Below are positions 24,829 through 36,511 of a stretch of DNA of 64,000 bases, piece after piece (the stretch's first letter is position 1; the number at the start of each line of letters is the position of its first letter). A program made the translations under genes and the position numbers. Source of the DNA: Chiridota heheva (lineage: Eukaryota; Echinodermata; Holothuroidea; Apodida; Chiridotidae); contig JAIGNY010004337.1 of the NCBI GenBank assembly GCA_020152595.1, positions 320,001 to 384,000 on the forward strand, in the 5' to 3' direction. Below the pieces are notes generated by a model. It was not told the origin of the DNA, did no database searches, and was given only the letters and a program-made list of their open reading frames with translations.

Positions 24829-25079
24829 ATGCTATGTATGTACATGTACAATAGACAGGAACTTCTGCCTTCCAGAACAGCAAAAGTGACATCATATCTC
24901 TGCATTCCCCAATTTTATAGACCAACAATGTACGAACAGAGACAAGCCCCCTCTTTAAAGATTAGTTCAAAGGTCAACGTCTAACTTATATGAAAGAGGT
25001 CTTCAAAAGAAACAAAATACATGTAGTAGAGAAACCATTCAAAAATCTCATTCCATTAAGGAAATATCTAAGTTTCAAG

Positions 25080-25538
25080 TAGTGCTGTCACGACATGGCT
25101 CTATGACGTATCAATTATCGTGGAGAAAATAATCGTGATAGGTATATCGCAATACTTTTCAAGAAAACTGACTCACGACACAAATTGTTAATATCACTAA
25201 CGTTACTTCTTTTATAATGAATGCAAGAACAAATGATTTGCAGATCTAGCAGACAACATGATCTCATGACTATTACGTTCATCACGCATCACGTACGTAC
25301 GTGTTTGGAAATTCAGCCAACTTACTAGGAATCATCGAAGTGACCTAAACTTGACTTATAGATTTAATAACGTAATAACATAACGTTAGAAATGTAACAA
25401 ACACGTACAAAGTAGCCTAGCTTAAATGCGCAAAAATTTCTTAGTTGAGTATTAGTTTTTGGTATCGCGATATCATATTTCATGTCGCGGGATTAAGAAA
25501 TATCACGATATCGTAATCGACAAGTCATGATAGCACTA
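25080..25538. mobile_element. hAT-like MITE nested in foldback copy 2
   Basis: Ends TAGTGCTGTCACGAC and GTCATGATAGCACTA are inverted. Flanks GTTTCAAG (25072-25079) and GTTTAAAG (25539-25546) form a 7/8-match, 8-bp duplication, the length expected for hAT elements. It interrupts the foldback's AAGTTTAAAGTTTGG segment. 459 bp, no coding frame. Confidence 0.85.
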
Positions 25539-26377
25539 GTTTAAAGTTTGGCATCATTTGTGTAGAAACAACCAAAATCAGATTAGTTGTGATGTCACAG
25601 CCTCAGATTCCTCAAAGCCTTTATGTATTCTATCATATTTTATCCTGTGATTTTGTGGCTTAACCAGAACCAAAAGGTTTTGTGGTCACAATGTTTTTTT
25701 CATAAGCTGATTGATTTGCAAAATTTGTATTAACTGTCATGTCATTGCATATTATAAAATATTTGTTCCATATTTATTCATAAGCCACATCCACCATGAA
25801 AATTAATACAAATGTTGACAACATTAGCATTTGCACAATAATAAACAACATCATCAAAGCTAGTATGATGCAAAAACCGTTGCCCATTTATCCTATTTCA
25901 AGAATTTGGCAACAAGCCCCACCTACATGTACTCATTAGCATTCATGACATCCCTACCACATTAGAACATACGTACAGACTATGACCCATCTGTGTACCA
26001 CATATAACATAAATGTGTACCACATATAACAGTTTTCAGTTTTTCGTTATTACCTCAACAAATCGTGCAACCAGTATGCTAAAAGTATTGACTCCATTGC
26101 CTAAATACTATGATACCTTGCCGTAAAACATTTCAAAACTACGCCACCACCCCGAAACTTCTGATCACACCAGTCCTCTCAAAATAGCCGCCATCTTTTG
26201 CGGAGCATGCAGAATTTGAGCTCTGTTAAAAAATTTGTCTGTTTGTTTATTTTGCAATATTCGTTCTTTCTTGCAAATTTACTTGACTCACCAGGTAATA
26301 TTTACATGTAAATTACACTAATTGTGATGATTGAAGTAAATTGACCTTGTGATTTTTGGTCAATTTAACAGCTTGTA

Positions 26378-27008
26378 AAACCGGGCCTTGATTGAGTGTG
26401 ATTTAAAGCCTGAGAATGCTATGGCTTATTGTTAGTATCACCTTTCATTATTTACTGCTGCAGAATCGTGGTGCATTTCACAACTTACTCACACTTCGGC
26501 GAAATCAAAGTGCAAAATATCCCCATTCATAGGTGATTACTGCGCATTTGTGATTCTATTTTATTTTTATATTTGAATGCTGAAAGCTTCAATCAGTTAC
26601 GGAATATACTATAGCCTCTCGCAATTTTGCGAAGCAAGGTTGGGAAATGAATCGTTAAACAACGTTATGCACAATTTTTGCTTCGCAAATTGCGATGCGA
26701 ACCCAAACAAATTGCTCCCTGTACAACACACACATGCCATCATGACTGCATACAGTAGGTTCCTGACTCTATCGCATCAGAACCAAAAACCAATAGATAT
26801 GTCAAAAAAGTAGTAAAACTGAATCTAGGAAGGGTATTTGTAATATACTACCTGAAGAAAGTTTGAGGAAAAATAATGTAAATAGAGAAAAATTTAAGTA
26901 AACTTGCTTTACAACTTACTTGTAAAATGGGCCTTGATTGAGTGTGATTTAAAGCCTGATAGTGCTATGGCTTATTGTTAGTTTCAACTTTCATTATTTA
27001 CTGTTAAC
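26378..27008. repeat. Direct repeat pair of about 85 bp, 540 bp apart
   Basis: GGGCCTTGATTGAGTGTGAT, AAAGCCTGA, TGCTATGGCTTATTGTTAG and CTTTCATTATTTACTG occur at 26385-26460 and again at 26928-27003. The pair brackets the centre of foldback copy 2. Confidence 0.85.
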
Positions 27009-27239
27009 AATTGTTAAGAATGTGAGGAAGAAGATACCAACTTTTCCTATGGTAGTAGACTTGTACTACTGTACACCAGTCATGTCTATACACAGATCAG
27101 ATCCAGCTTTAAACTTGAATATCTCCTTGATTAATGGAATTAGATTTTTGAATGCTTTCTTCACCGTTTTTGTTTTTTTCTTCTAAGTCCTCTTTCAAAT
27201 AAGATGGACACACTTGACCACTGAACTAATCCTTTAAAT

Positions 27240-28138
27240 AATTTTTTAATGAGTATAACAAACAAGACAAAAATTAAACCCGTTTTACTTCAAAACTCCT
27301 GACTTAAGCAAAAATATGACACTGTACTGTAGACGGAGCTCTATTATTCTGTCTACGGTCTATAAATACTGCAGATACTGTACAATAATCCTGTCATACG
27401 TTTAATAGAAAGATTTCATCACATGACTCTAAACTCAACTGGACTCCATTTTGCACTGAGCGGCGGCGTCTTACGTTTCACGCGTCTTCACACAGCTCAG
27501 TTCACATCACACGTACAACAAACATACTGCATGCTAATTACCTACCAGTACCACTTCAGCGAATTTTACTAATTGCAATTTTTTCCTCGCTTCCAATTTT
27601 ACTTCATATTTTTCTTATATTGTATATTTTCACCGGGTATATGAAGAATAACTTTAACGTTAACAGCAGCTGATTGTTCGTCATACTCAGACAAAGCCGA
27701 CATACCTGAAATAAAGTGCTCACTGCAAATCCTAGTATGAACAATAGGTTGAAGACATCGCATTGTACAGCAGAAACCCACTTCGAACGTCGATTAAGAT
27801 CAGATGGGAATCAAGAAAACACCTTTTTATTCCCCCGCACAAATCTATTAGTGCAACCAACGGCACAGCAAGATTCCAGCATAATTATCTTAGAAAAATA
27901 ATCTTACATAACAACATGCAAACGTATGTAAGTCTAATTAAGTGTACAGCAGACAACAGTGGTTTTTCCTGACAAAATGGTGATGTAAACAAAAGTCATG
28001 TGACCTGGTGACATCAGCTGAAACACCCTTATAATGATACTCTGTATGTTAATCATAGAAACAGAAACAAAACAAATTTGCTTTCTCATTATTGTAAGAA
28101 ATTGCCCCATCACCATGTACACTAAATCTACGATAATA
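27240..28138. other. Unassigned intronic sequence
   Basis: No recognised gene or element. Includes a short GC-rich patch (GAGCGGCGGCGTCTTACG) near 27458-27476. Confidence 0.4.
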
Positions 28139-28707
28139 TTAAAGGATTAGTTCAGAGGTCAAGCATGTTTATCCTATATGAAAGAGGTTTTCAAAAGAAA
28201 CAAAATGGTGAAGAAAGCATTGAAAAATCTTATTCTGTTAAGGAGATATATTTAAGTTTAAAGTTTGGTATCATTTCTGTAGAAACGATTGAAATCAAAC
28301 TAGTTGTGATGTCATAGCCTCATATTCCTCAAAATCTTTATGTATTTTAAAGTAAGTTTATTTAATTTTTCACCATCTAAACTATTTTTTTCCTCAAACT
28401 TTCTTCAGGTGGTATATTATAAATACCCTCCTAGATTCAGTTTTTCTACTTTTTTGACATATCTAATGGTTTTTAAGCCACAAAATTGCAGGACAAAGTA
28501 TGATAGAATACAAATTTGAGGAATCTAAGGCTATGACATCACAACTAGTCTGATTTCAGCCATTTCTATACAAATGGTACCATACTTTAAACTTAAATAT
28601 CTCCTTAATGGAATACGATTTTTGAATGGTTTCTTTGCCATTTTGTTTCTTTTGAAGTCCTCTCTCCATATAAGATCTACATGCTGACTACTGAACTAAT
28701 CCTTTAA
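28139..28707. mobile_element. TTAA foldback element, copy 3 (complete, 569 bp)
   Basis: The cleanest copy: TTAAAGGATTAGTTCAG at 28139 and CTGAACTAATCCTTTAA at the right end. Arms of about 200 bp flank a unique centre containing GTAGAAAAACTGAATCTAGG on the minus strand. No open frame of note. Confidence 0.9.
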
Positions 28708-28709
28708 TG

Positions 28710-29507
28710 CATTGAAAAATTAATTATTCCAACATGCAAGCACTAATCTCCCTAATAGCACATGCCAATTATAACACGAGACGATTGCCTCGCATGAGTA
28801 TATAGTACACATTCATACACTCAGCTGTTAATGGAAATCATGCATGATATTGCTGTACTGTACAGTACTTAGAGTATAAGTGCAAATAAATTAAAACTTC
28901 CAAGCGCCCGTTTCTTACTATAATCATGATTATTCATATAGTAAATCAAGACTGAATTGGTTTGTTTTATTGGAATTACAGGGGATAAGAGACTTATTAT
29001 TGACTGATGATAATTATAGCTGAAATCTATCAAAAGACACATTGTCTTCAAATACAATGAGATAAAGCTGCAGTGCTAGTTTAAAGGATAGAGATCTGAC
29101 GAGTTGTGAAGATGGAATGAACTTCAAAAATTATACCAGAGTAATTACCAGGAAAATGTCATAGTTCTTTCAAATTTTGTTTGGTTTTTATAAATATCAA
29201 AGGTTAATTCCATTTGTGAAATTTGAAATGAACTCAAAAATTAAGGCCATTTATTCGTCCAAACGAGAGAAGAGCTCCATCATCGAGTAATCTTGAGATC
29301 CAGAAAATATATGCTGGAAAACAATCAATATTTTCCCATTAAAATGTTGCTTGGAGATATCATCCAGTTTAATGAATCCTGACCCATTGGTTAAATGAGT
29401 ATTAAAATCTGAACGAGCTCAATTTTTCAGTTTTGAGAATATCACAGTTCTTTAAGTTATGGCTGATTTTGTTCAATTTGTCATGTTCAATTTATCATGC
29501 TTAATCT
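28710..29507. other. Unassigned intronic sequence
   Basis: No gene, array or element recognised. Confidence 0.4.
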
Positions 29508-29803
29508 ATCAGCTCAATTTATCAGCTCAATTTATCAGCTCAATTTATCAGCTCAATTTATCAGCTCAATTTATCAGCTCAATTTATCAGCTCAATTTAT
29601 CAGCTCAATTTATCAGCTCAATTTATCAGCTCAATTTATCAGCTCAATTTATCAGCTCAATTCATCAGCTCAATTTACCAGCTCAATTTATCAGCTCAAT
29701 TTATCAGCTCAATTCATCAGCTCAATTTACCAGCTCAATTTATCAGCTCAATTTATCAGCTCAATTTATCAGCTCAATATATTAGCTCAATTTATCAGCT
29801 CAA
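29508..29803. repeat. Tandem array, 13-bp unit TCAGCTCAATTTA, about 23 copies
   Basis: Very uniform; rare variants TTCATC and TTACC recur as a block (29660-29690 and 29711-29741). Three frames are open because the unit has no stop in any phase. Confidence 0.97.
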
Positions 29804-30572
29804 AATCCTAAACATGTAATTCTTTAAATTCCTTTCCTGAATCTTAGGCTATAAAAATGATTGGGGAGTCTATCCTGTAAGAATCTAATTGGTGGTGGGT
29901 CATACTTCACTGGGGGCTAGGGCACTTTTTCTCCAACACAACTGCTGATAAGAGTAAAATATTAGGCACGTACTTTAGGCCTACTGTAAATCAGCATTCA
30001 CTGTTCAGGTGGCAGATAAATTCATCTAAAGATAAATTCATTGAGCTGATGGTAGGTAGTAAATTAATCATTTCACTATTAGCAGTGGCATCGGCAGAAC
30101 AAATATATTCGGGAATCATTTTACTGAGAAAAGAATTAAATCAGGGGCCAGGGATAGTAAAAATTAAATATTTCTCCATTAGCAGTGGCGTCGGCAGAGC
30201 ATATATATTTCGGGAATCATTTTACTGAAACAAAATTCAATCAGGGGCCAGGGGGTGAAGCCCCAGGATGCCTGGTGTTCCTCCTGACTTGGGTAGCAGA
30301 AAATTGCATGAAATTTGTTTCAAATCCAGGTGCGATTCAACCCTGTTTTGTGATTTTGGTAGCTACTGTCCTGTAGGTACCAGAACATTTCTTTCAATTG
30401 TGTCAAATTTAGGAGCAAAGCACTGGAAGGTTTTTATGAAATTTGCTGAAAATCGTGACAATCCAGAGGTGAAGCCTTGCATTTTTTTGGTAGCCAGAAG
30501 ATTGCTTAAATCTACGCCAAATTATGGAGTAGCTCTGGTACATGTAGGAGTCCACTCTTGTGATACTTAAGT
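29804..30572. other. Unassigned sequence with a short duplication
   Basis: AGCAGTGGCRTCGGCAGA followed by CGGGAATCATTTTACTGA occurs at 30080-30126 and 30180-30228. No gene recognised; the 100-codon frame at 30268-30570 has no family resemblance. Confidence 0.5.
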
Positions 30573-30574
30573 TG

Positions 30575-30836
30575 GGCAGATATTAATCAATATTGCCGGC
30601 GCACTCGCCATGCATATTTCTGTTGAAGGGCCAATATTAATCAATATTGCCGGCGCACTGGCCATGCATATTTCTGTTGAAGGGCAGATATTAATCAATA
30701 TTGCCGGCACACTCGCCATGCATATTTCTGTTGAAGGGCAGATATTAATCAATATTGCCTGCGCACTCGCCATGCATATTTCTGTTGAAGGGCAGATAAT
30801 AATCAATATTGCAGACGCACTCGCCAAGCATGCATT
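30575..30836. repeat. Tandem array, 54-bp unit, about 5 copies
   Basis: The unit contains ATTAATCAATATTGCCGGCG, CTCGCCATGCATATTTCTGT and TGAAGGGCAGAT. Both strands stay open over it because 54 is divisible by three. Confidence 0.95.
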
Positions 30837-31059
30837 GCATACTGCCTGAGCGAACCCTCGTACTACCCTTGTGCGAAGCTGCAACAATGTACAGTAGCCT
30901 CAGCCTTTTCTGAGGAAAATTTGTGTGCTTTTGGACAACAAAAGCGTAATATTCCATCCCTAATAAACTGATAAGAATAGGAAGAATTTTTTAATAAGCA
31001 ATTAGAAAATATCTTTCTAAGGAAACGTCATGGACTTTAATTGTTGTCATTAATGATGT

Positions 31060-31160
31060 AATAATTTACTCCCACAGTTATCTTTTAAAGAGAAAGCTTT
31101 CATGATGCATTTTTTCTGATAACATTTCAACTGCTATGCACGACAACTGCAATACACAAA
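31060..31160. repeat. Flanking direct repeat, left copy
   Basis: AGAGAAAGCTTTCATGATG, TTTTTTCTGATAACATTTCA and CACGACAAC resemble 33935-33992. The pair brackets the 18-bp array and the foldback cluster. Confidence 0.7.
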
Positions 31161-31165
31161 ATCTC

Positions 31166-32535
31166 CGCTAGTCCCGCTCATCTCCTTAGTCCTGCTCATC
31201 TCCTTAGTCCTGCTCAACTCGTTAGTCCTGCTCATCTCGTTAGTCCTGCTCATCTCGTTAGTCCTGCTCATCTCGTTAGTCCTGCCGTTCTCGTTAGTCC
31301 TGCCCATCACGTTAGTCCTGTTCATCTCATTAGTCCTGCTCATCTAGTTAGTCCTGCTCATCTCGTTAGTCCTGCCCATCACGTTAGTCCTGCTCATCTC
31401 GCTAGTCCTGCTCATCTCGTTAGTCCTGCTCATCTCGTTAGTCCTGCCCATCACGTTAGTCCTGCTCATCTCGTTAGTCCTGCTCATCTCGCTATTCCTG
31501 CTCATCTCGTTAGTCCTGCTCATCTCGTTAGTCCTGCTCATCTCGTTAGTCCTGCTCATCTCGCTATTCCTGCTCATCTCGTTAGTCCTGCTCATCTCGT
31601 TAGTCCTGCCCATCTCGCTAGTCCTGCTCATCTCGTTAGTCCTGCTCATCTCGCTAGTCCTGCTCATCTCGTTAGTCCTGCCCATCTCGCTAGTCCTGCC
31701 CATCTCGTTAGTCCTGCTCATCTCGCTAGTCCTGCTCATCTCGCTATTCCTGCTCATCTCCTTAGTCCTGCTCATCTCGTTGGTCCTGCTCATCTCGTTA
31801 GTCCTGCTCATCTCGCTATTCCTGCTCATCTCATTAGTCCTGCTCATCTCGCTATTCCTGCTCATCTCGTTAGTCCTGCTCATCTCGCTATTCCTGCTCA
31901 TCTCGTTAGTCCTGCTCATCTCGTTAGTCCTGCTCATCTCGCTAGTCCTGCTCATCTCGCTATTCCTGCTCATCTCGTTAGTCCTGCTCATCTCGTTAGT
32001 CCTGCTCATCTCGTTAGTCCTGCTCATCTCGCTAGTCCTGCTCATCTCGTTAGTCCTGCTCATCTCACTAGTCCTGCTCATCTCGCTATTCCTGCTCATC
32101 TCGTTAGTCCTGCTCATCTCGTTAGTCCTGCCCATCTCGTTAGTCCTGTTCATCTCATTAGTCCTGCTCATCTAGTTAGTCCTGTCCATCTCGTCAGTCC
32201 TGCTCATCTCGTCAGTCCTGCTCATCTCGTTAGTCCTGCTCATCTCGCTAGTCCTGCTCATCTCGTTAGTCCTGCTCATCTCACTAGTCCTGCTCATCTC
32301 GCTATTCCTGCTCATCTCGTTAGTCCTGCTCATCTCGTTAGTCCTGCCCATCTCGTTAGTCCTGTTCATCTCATTAGTCCTGCTCATCTAGTTAGTCCTG
32401 TCCATCTCGTCAGTCCTGCTCATCTCGTCAGTCCTGCTCATCTCGTCAGTCCTGCTCATCTCCTTAATCCTGCTCATCTCCTTAATCCTGCTCATCTCAA
32501 TTATCCTGCTCATCTTGTTAATCCTGCTCATTTTA
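31166..32535. repeat. Tandem array, 18-bp unit CTCATCTCGTTAGTCCTG, about 76 copies
   Basis: Variants are CTCGCTAGTCCTG, CTCGCTATTCCTG, CCCATC and CTAGTTAG. A 12-unit (216-bp) higher-order block at about 32029-32190 repeats at 32245-32406. On the minus strand the array gives a 275-codon frame repeating SRTNEM, but variants fall at coding positions without regard to synonymy, so I do not call it a gene. Confidence 0.97.
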
Positions 32536-32657
32536 AGCTGTTAAAAGATTAGTTCAGTGCCCAAATAAAGTACTGTACACATGAGTTCATTACAAGTGAA
32601 GGTAACAAAATGATCCCTTTCAAACATTACAACTTTCCCATGACTATTAAAAATTGT

Positions 32658-33706
32658 TTAAAGCATTAGTTCAGTGGTCAAACATGTTTATCTTATATGA
32701 AACAGGACTTTAAAAGAAACAAAATGGTGAAGAAAGCGTTCAAAAAATCTTATTCCGTTAAAGGATTAGTTCAGTGGTCAAGCAAGTTCATCTTATATAA
32801 AAGAGGACTTCAAAAGATACAAAATGGTGAAGAAAGCATCAACAAATCTTATTCCGTTAAAGGATTACTTCAATGGTCAAGCAAGTTCATCTTATATGTA
32901 AGAAGACTTCAAAGAAACAAAATGGTGAAGAAAGCATTCAAAAATCTTATTCCGTTAAAGGATTAGTTCAGTCTTTTCTGATATGAAAGAGGACTTCAAA
33001 AGAAACAAAATGGTAAAGAAAGCGTTTAAAATCTTATTCTGTTAAGGGATTAGGTCAGTAGTCAAGCATGTTGTTCTTATATGAAAGAGGACTTCAAAAC
33101 AAACAAAATTGTGAAGAAAGCGTTAAAAATCTTTTTCCATTAAAGAATTATTTCAGTGGTCAAGCAAGTTTATCTTACATGAAAGAGGACTTCAAATGAA
33201 ACAAAATGGTGAAGAAAGCTTTTAAAAATCTTATTCTGTTAAGGAGATATTTAAGTTTAAAGTTTGGTATCATTTGTGTAGAAACGACTGAAATTAGACT
33301 ACCCTGTAGTTGTGATGTCATAGCCTCAGATTCCTCAAAGTCTTTATGTATTCCATTATATTTTGTACTGCGATTTTGTAGCTTAAAAACCATGGAATCT
33401 GTTAAAAAAGTAGTAAAACTGAATCTAGGAAGGGTATTTATAATATACCACCTGAAGAAAGTTGGAGGGAAAATAATTGAAATAGTGAAAACATTAAATA
33501 AACTTACTTTAAAATACATAAAGACTTTGAGGAATCTGAAGCTATGACATCATAACTAGTCTGATTATAGTTGTTTCTACAGAAATGATACCAAACTTTA
33601 AACTTGAATATCTCCTTAACAGAATAAGATTTTGCAATGCTTTTTTCACCATTTTGTTTCTTTTGTAGTCCTCTTTCATATAAGATGGACATGCTTGACC
33701 CTTTAA
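32658..33706. mobile_element. TTAA foldback element, copy 4, with about six tandem left ends
   Basis: Left-end units start near 32658, 32757, 32866, 32957, 33043 and 33140. Each holds GATTAGTTCAGTGGTCAAG-like sequence, TTATATGAAAGAGGACTTCA and AAACAAAATGGTGAAGAAAG, and ends AATCTTATTCCGTTAA. Only the last continues into a full element (centre at 33360-33520, right arm to 33706). Confidence 0.9.
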
Positions 33707-33885
33707 TCTTTGATTTGTAAACTAAAGACTATTATGTTTAGAATTAAAAGCTCTATCTGATATATATAAAAACATTACCAGACCAAACACCTTTTAGAAG
33801 TTGCACAAAAAATTATGAAAGCATATAAAACAATAGTTTAAGTTTTCATGCGAATAATTCCACCATTTTAACCACAATTCAACGT

Positions 33886-33992
33886 CCTACATCATCAATT
33901 ACGCTAACAATTTACTCGCACACCTATCCTGTTCAGAGAGAAAGCTTCCGTGGTGATTTTTTCTTATAACATTTCAACTGCAATACACGACA
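33886..33992. repeat. Flanking direct repeat, right copy
   Basis: AGAGAAAGCTTCCGTGGTGA, TTATAACATTTCAACTGC and ACACGACAAC match 31085-31150 imperfectly. Confidence 0.7.
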
Positions 33993-34735
33993 ACAACTAA
34001 AAGCAACTATCATCCTCCTCCTATAGCCTTTTTGCATGTTGCAAATCTCTCGTCTCGTGTCTGGTGACCGTGGCAACCACTTTAGCGGCTTTTGCGATAA
34101 AAGTAATAATGTCTTAATAGGTAGTGGCTTTCATGTGTATGTACAATATATATATATATATCCATAGTGTGTGTTGGGTTGCCGTTCATTCATCTACGCA
34201 TACACTATTATAGCTTTACGCAAATTGCAGAAAATGAACGTGGGTTGAAATAAACTTAATATTCATTATACCTGATGAGGTGGGAAGGTGTACTGCGTCA
34301 GTAATGCAATGGTCAGCTGTACAAACGTACTTGTTAGTTTGTGTGGTTATTTACCTCATCTTTTTTTTAAATACATAACAATCAATTATCATGGGGTGTG
34401 AAGAATAAATTAAAAGATTATCTATGGAGTATAGACATTTAGGGGCAATGTGTACAGTACTGTACATATTGATTGCAAATTTAAACAATGAAAATAACAA
34501 ATAAAATCAAAATTGATTGATAATCGACTGACAGATTTTAATCTGCAAATGCAAATGTGTGATGGATGAATGAGTAGAACTCTTATTTTTCCATTTGATT
34601 GTAATTCTGTAAATATTCTGAAGGGTATAAAGTAAATAGATATTCTGGCAAAACATATGTGGGTCTTAAGTCTACCTTGTAATCAACTGTCATCTCAAAT
34701 TGCAAAAATCCAAGCATTGTTTCCAACAAAACTGA
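33993..34735. other. Unassigned intronic sequence
   Basis: Short (AT)n at 34148-34161; otherwise no recognised gene or element. Confidence 0.4.
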
Positions 34736-35702
34736 AATCAAGGAAGAAATACTGTAATAAGAATGACTGAAATCACGGAAGAAATTCTGTAATAAGAATG
34801 ACTGACATCAAGGAAGAAATACTGCAGGCCTGACATCAAGGAAGAAATTCTGTAATAAGAATGACTGACATCAAGGAAGAAATACTGCAGGCCTCGCAGT
34901 GACTCTTTTTTAATATAAAGGCTTTTTTAAAGGTTGAAAAAGTTGAAATAAAGGTTTTTAAAAGTTTTTGATTTAAATAAAAAGGCTTATAAAGGTTAAC
35001 TCATAGAATAAATTTTCATACAATGAGCATATTCTGGGGCAAAAGGCAGTTGGTGGCACCAAAAGTCCATTACTTACTTGAAGTTGGAAATTTTATTTTG
35101 GTCCTGCTACTTTTTAAATGTGTGTTGAGAAGAAATATGCTATTAAATGGATGTGTATACTTACCAATGAAGCTAAAACCTTGGCACTCGAGTCATTTAC
35201 CTTACTTAACTTTGAAAATAAAGGTTTTTAAAGGTTTTAAAGGTTATTTTGAAAGGAATAAAGGTTCAATTTGTCAATAAAGGTTTTTAAAGGTTTTAAA
35301 GGTTTTTAAAGGTTTACCGGGAGCCCTGAATACTGTCATAAGAATAATTGACATTAAGGAAGAAATACTGTGATAAAAATGACTGACATCAAGGAAGAAA
35401 TACTGTAATAAGAATGACTGACATCAAGGAAGAAATACTGTAATAAGAATGACTGACATCAAGGAAGAAATACTGTAATAAGAATAATTGACATCAAGGA
35501 AGAAATACTGTAATAAGAATGACTGACATCAAAAAGAAATACTGTAATAAGAATAACTGACATCAAGGAAGAAATACTGTAATAAGAATGACTGACATCA
35601 AGGAAGAAATACTGTAATTAGAATGATTGACATCGAGGAAGAAATACTGTAATAAGAATGACCGACATCAAGGAAGAAATACTGTAATAAGAATGACTGA
35701 CC
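34736..35702. repeat. Tandem array, 35-bp unit, split by an AAAGG-rich insert
   Basis: The unit contains GACTGACATCAAGGAAGAAA and TACTGTAATAAGAAT. Blocks lie at 34736-34894 and 35334-35702. Between them (34895-35333) lies unrelated sequence full of AAAGGTTTTTAAAGG, bounded by CTCGCAGTGACTC and GGGAGCCCTGAA. Confidence 0.93.
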
Positions 35703-35792
35703 AATTTAGAAATCCTCTTAACCCTATTTCAAAATTATAAGCAATTTGTGAAAATTGTTGGGTCTATTGAAGGTATCAACCTTCATATTGTA

Positions 35793-36511
35793 CAGTACAT
35801 TTTACTACTGCACAGTACATTTTACTACTGCACAGTACATTTTACTACTGCACAGTACATTTTACTACTGCACAGTACATTTTACTACTGCACAGTACAT
35901 TTTACTACTGCACAGTACATTTTACTACTGCACAGTACATTTTACTACTGCACAGTACATTTTACTACTGCACAGTACATTTTACTACTGCACAGTACAT
36001 TTTACTACTGCACAGTACATTTTACTACTGCACAGTACATTTTACTACTGCACAGTACATTTTACTACTGCACAGTACATTTTACTAATGTACAGTACAT
36101 TTTACTACTGCACAGTACATTTTACTACTGCACAGTACATTTTACTACTGCACAGTACATTTTACTACTGCACAGTACATTTTACTACTGCACAGTACAT
36201 TTTACTACTGCACAGTACATTTTACTAATGTACAGTACATTTTACTAATGTACAGTACATTTTACTACTGCACAGTACATTTTACTAATGTACAGTACAT
36301 TTTACTACTGCACAGTACATTTTACTACTGCACAGTACATTTTACTAATGTACAGTACATTTTACTAATGTACAGTACATTTTACTACTGCACAGTACAT
36401 TTTACTAATGTACAGTACATTTTACTAATGTACAGTACATTTTACTACTGCACAGTACATTTTACTAATGTACAGTACATTTTACTAATGTACAGTACAT
36501 TTTACTACTGT
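35793..36511. repeat. Tandem array, exact 20-bp unit, about 36 copies
   Basis: Unit A is CACAGTACATTTTACTACTG and unit B is TACAGTACATTTTACTAATG. The left half is almost all A; from 36221 on, units follow a B-A-B triplet (60-bp) pattern. Almost no other variation, so the array is young or well homogenised. Confidence 0.98.

Larger units (their letters stand above)
24955..27237. mobile_element. TTAA foldback element, copy 2, split by later insertions
   Basis: Left arm 24955-25079 and 25547-25680, centre 26780-26920, right arm 27105-27237 (ends AACTAATCCTTTAA). Between these lie a hAT-like MITE (25080-25538) and about 1.1 kb of other DNA (25685-26780). Confidence 0.8.

Noticed and set aside
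26190..26215. YY1-like GCCGCCATCTTTT as an intronic promoter (also 56467-56483)
   Set aside because: A single short motif without TATA, CpG island or downstream exon is not enough to call a promoter.
31344..32171. 275-codon SRTNEM repeat protein on the minus strand
   Set aside because: The frame exists only because the 18-bp unit lacks stops; unit variants change amino acids as freely as silent sites, and the plus strand is open as well.
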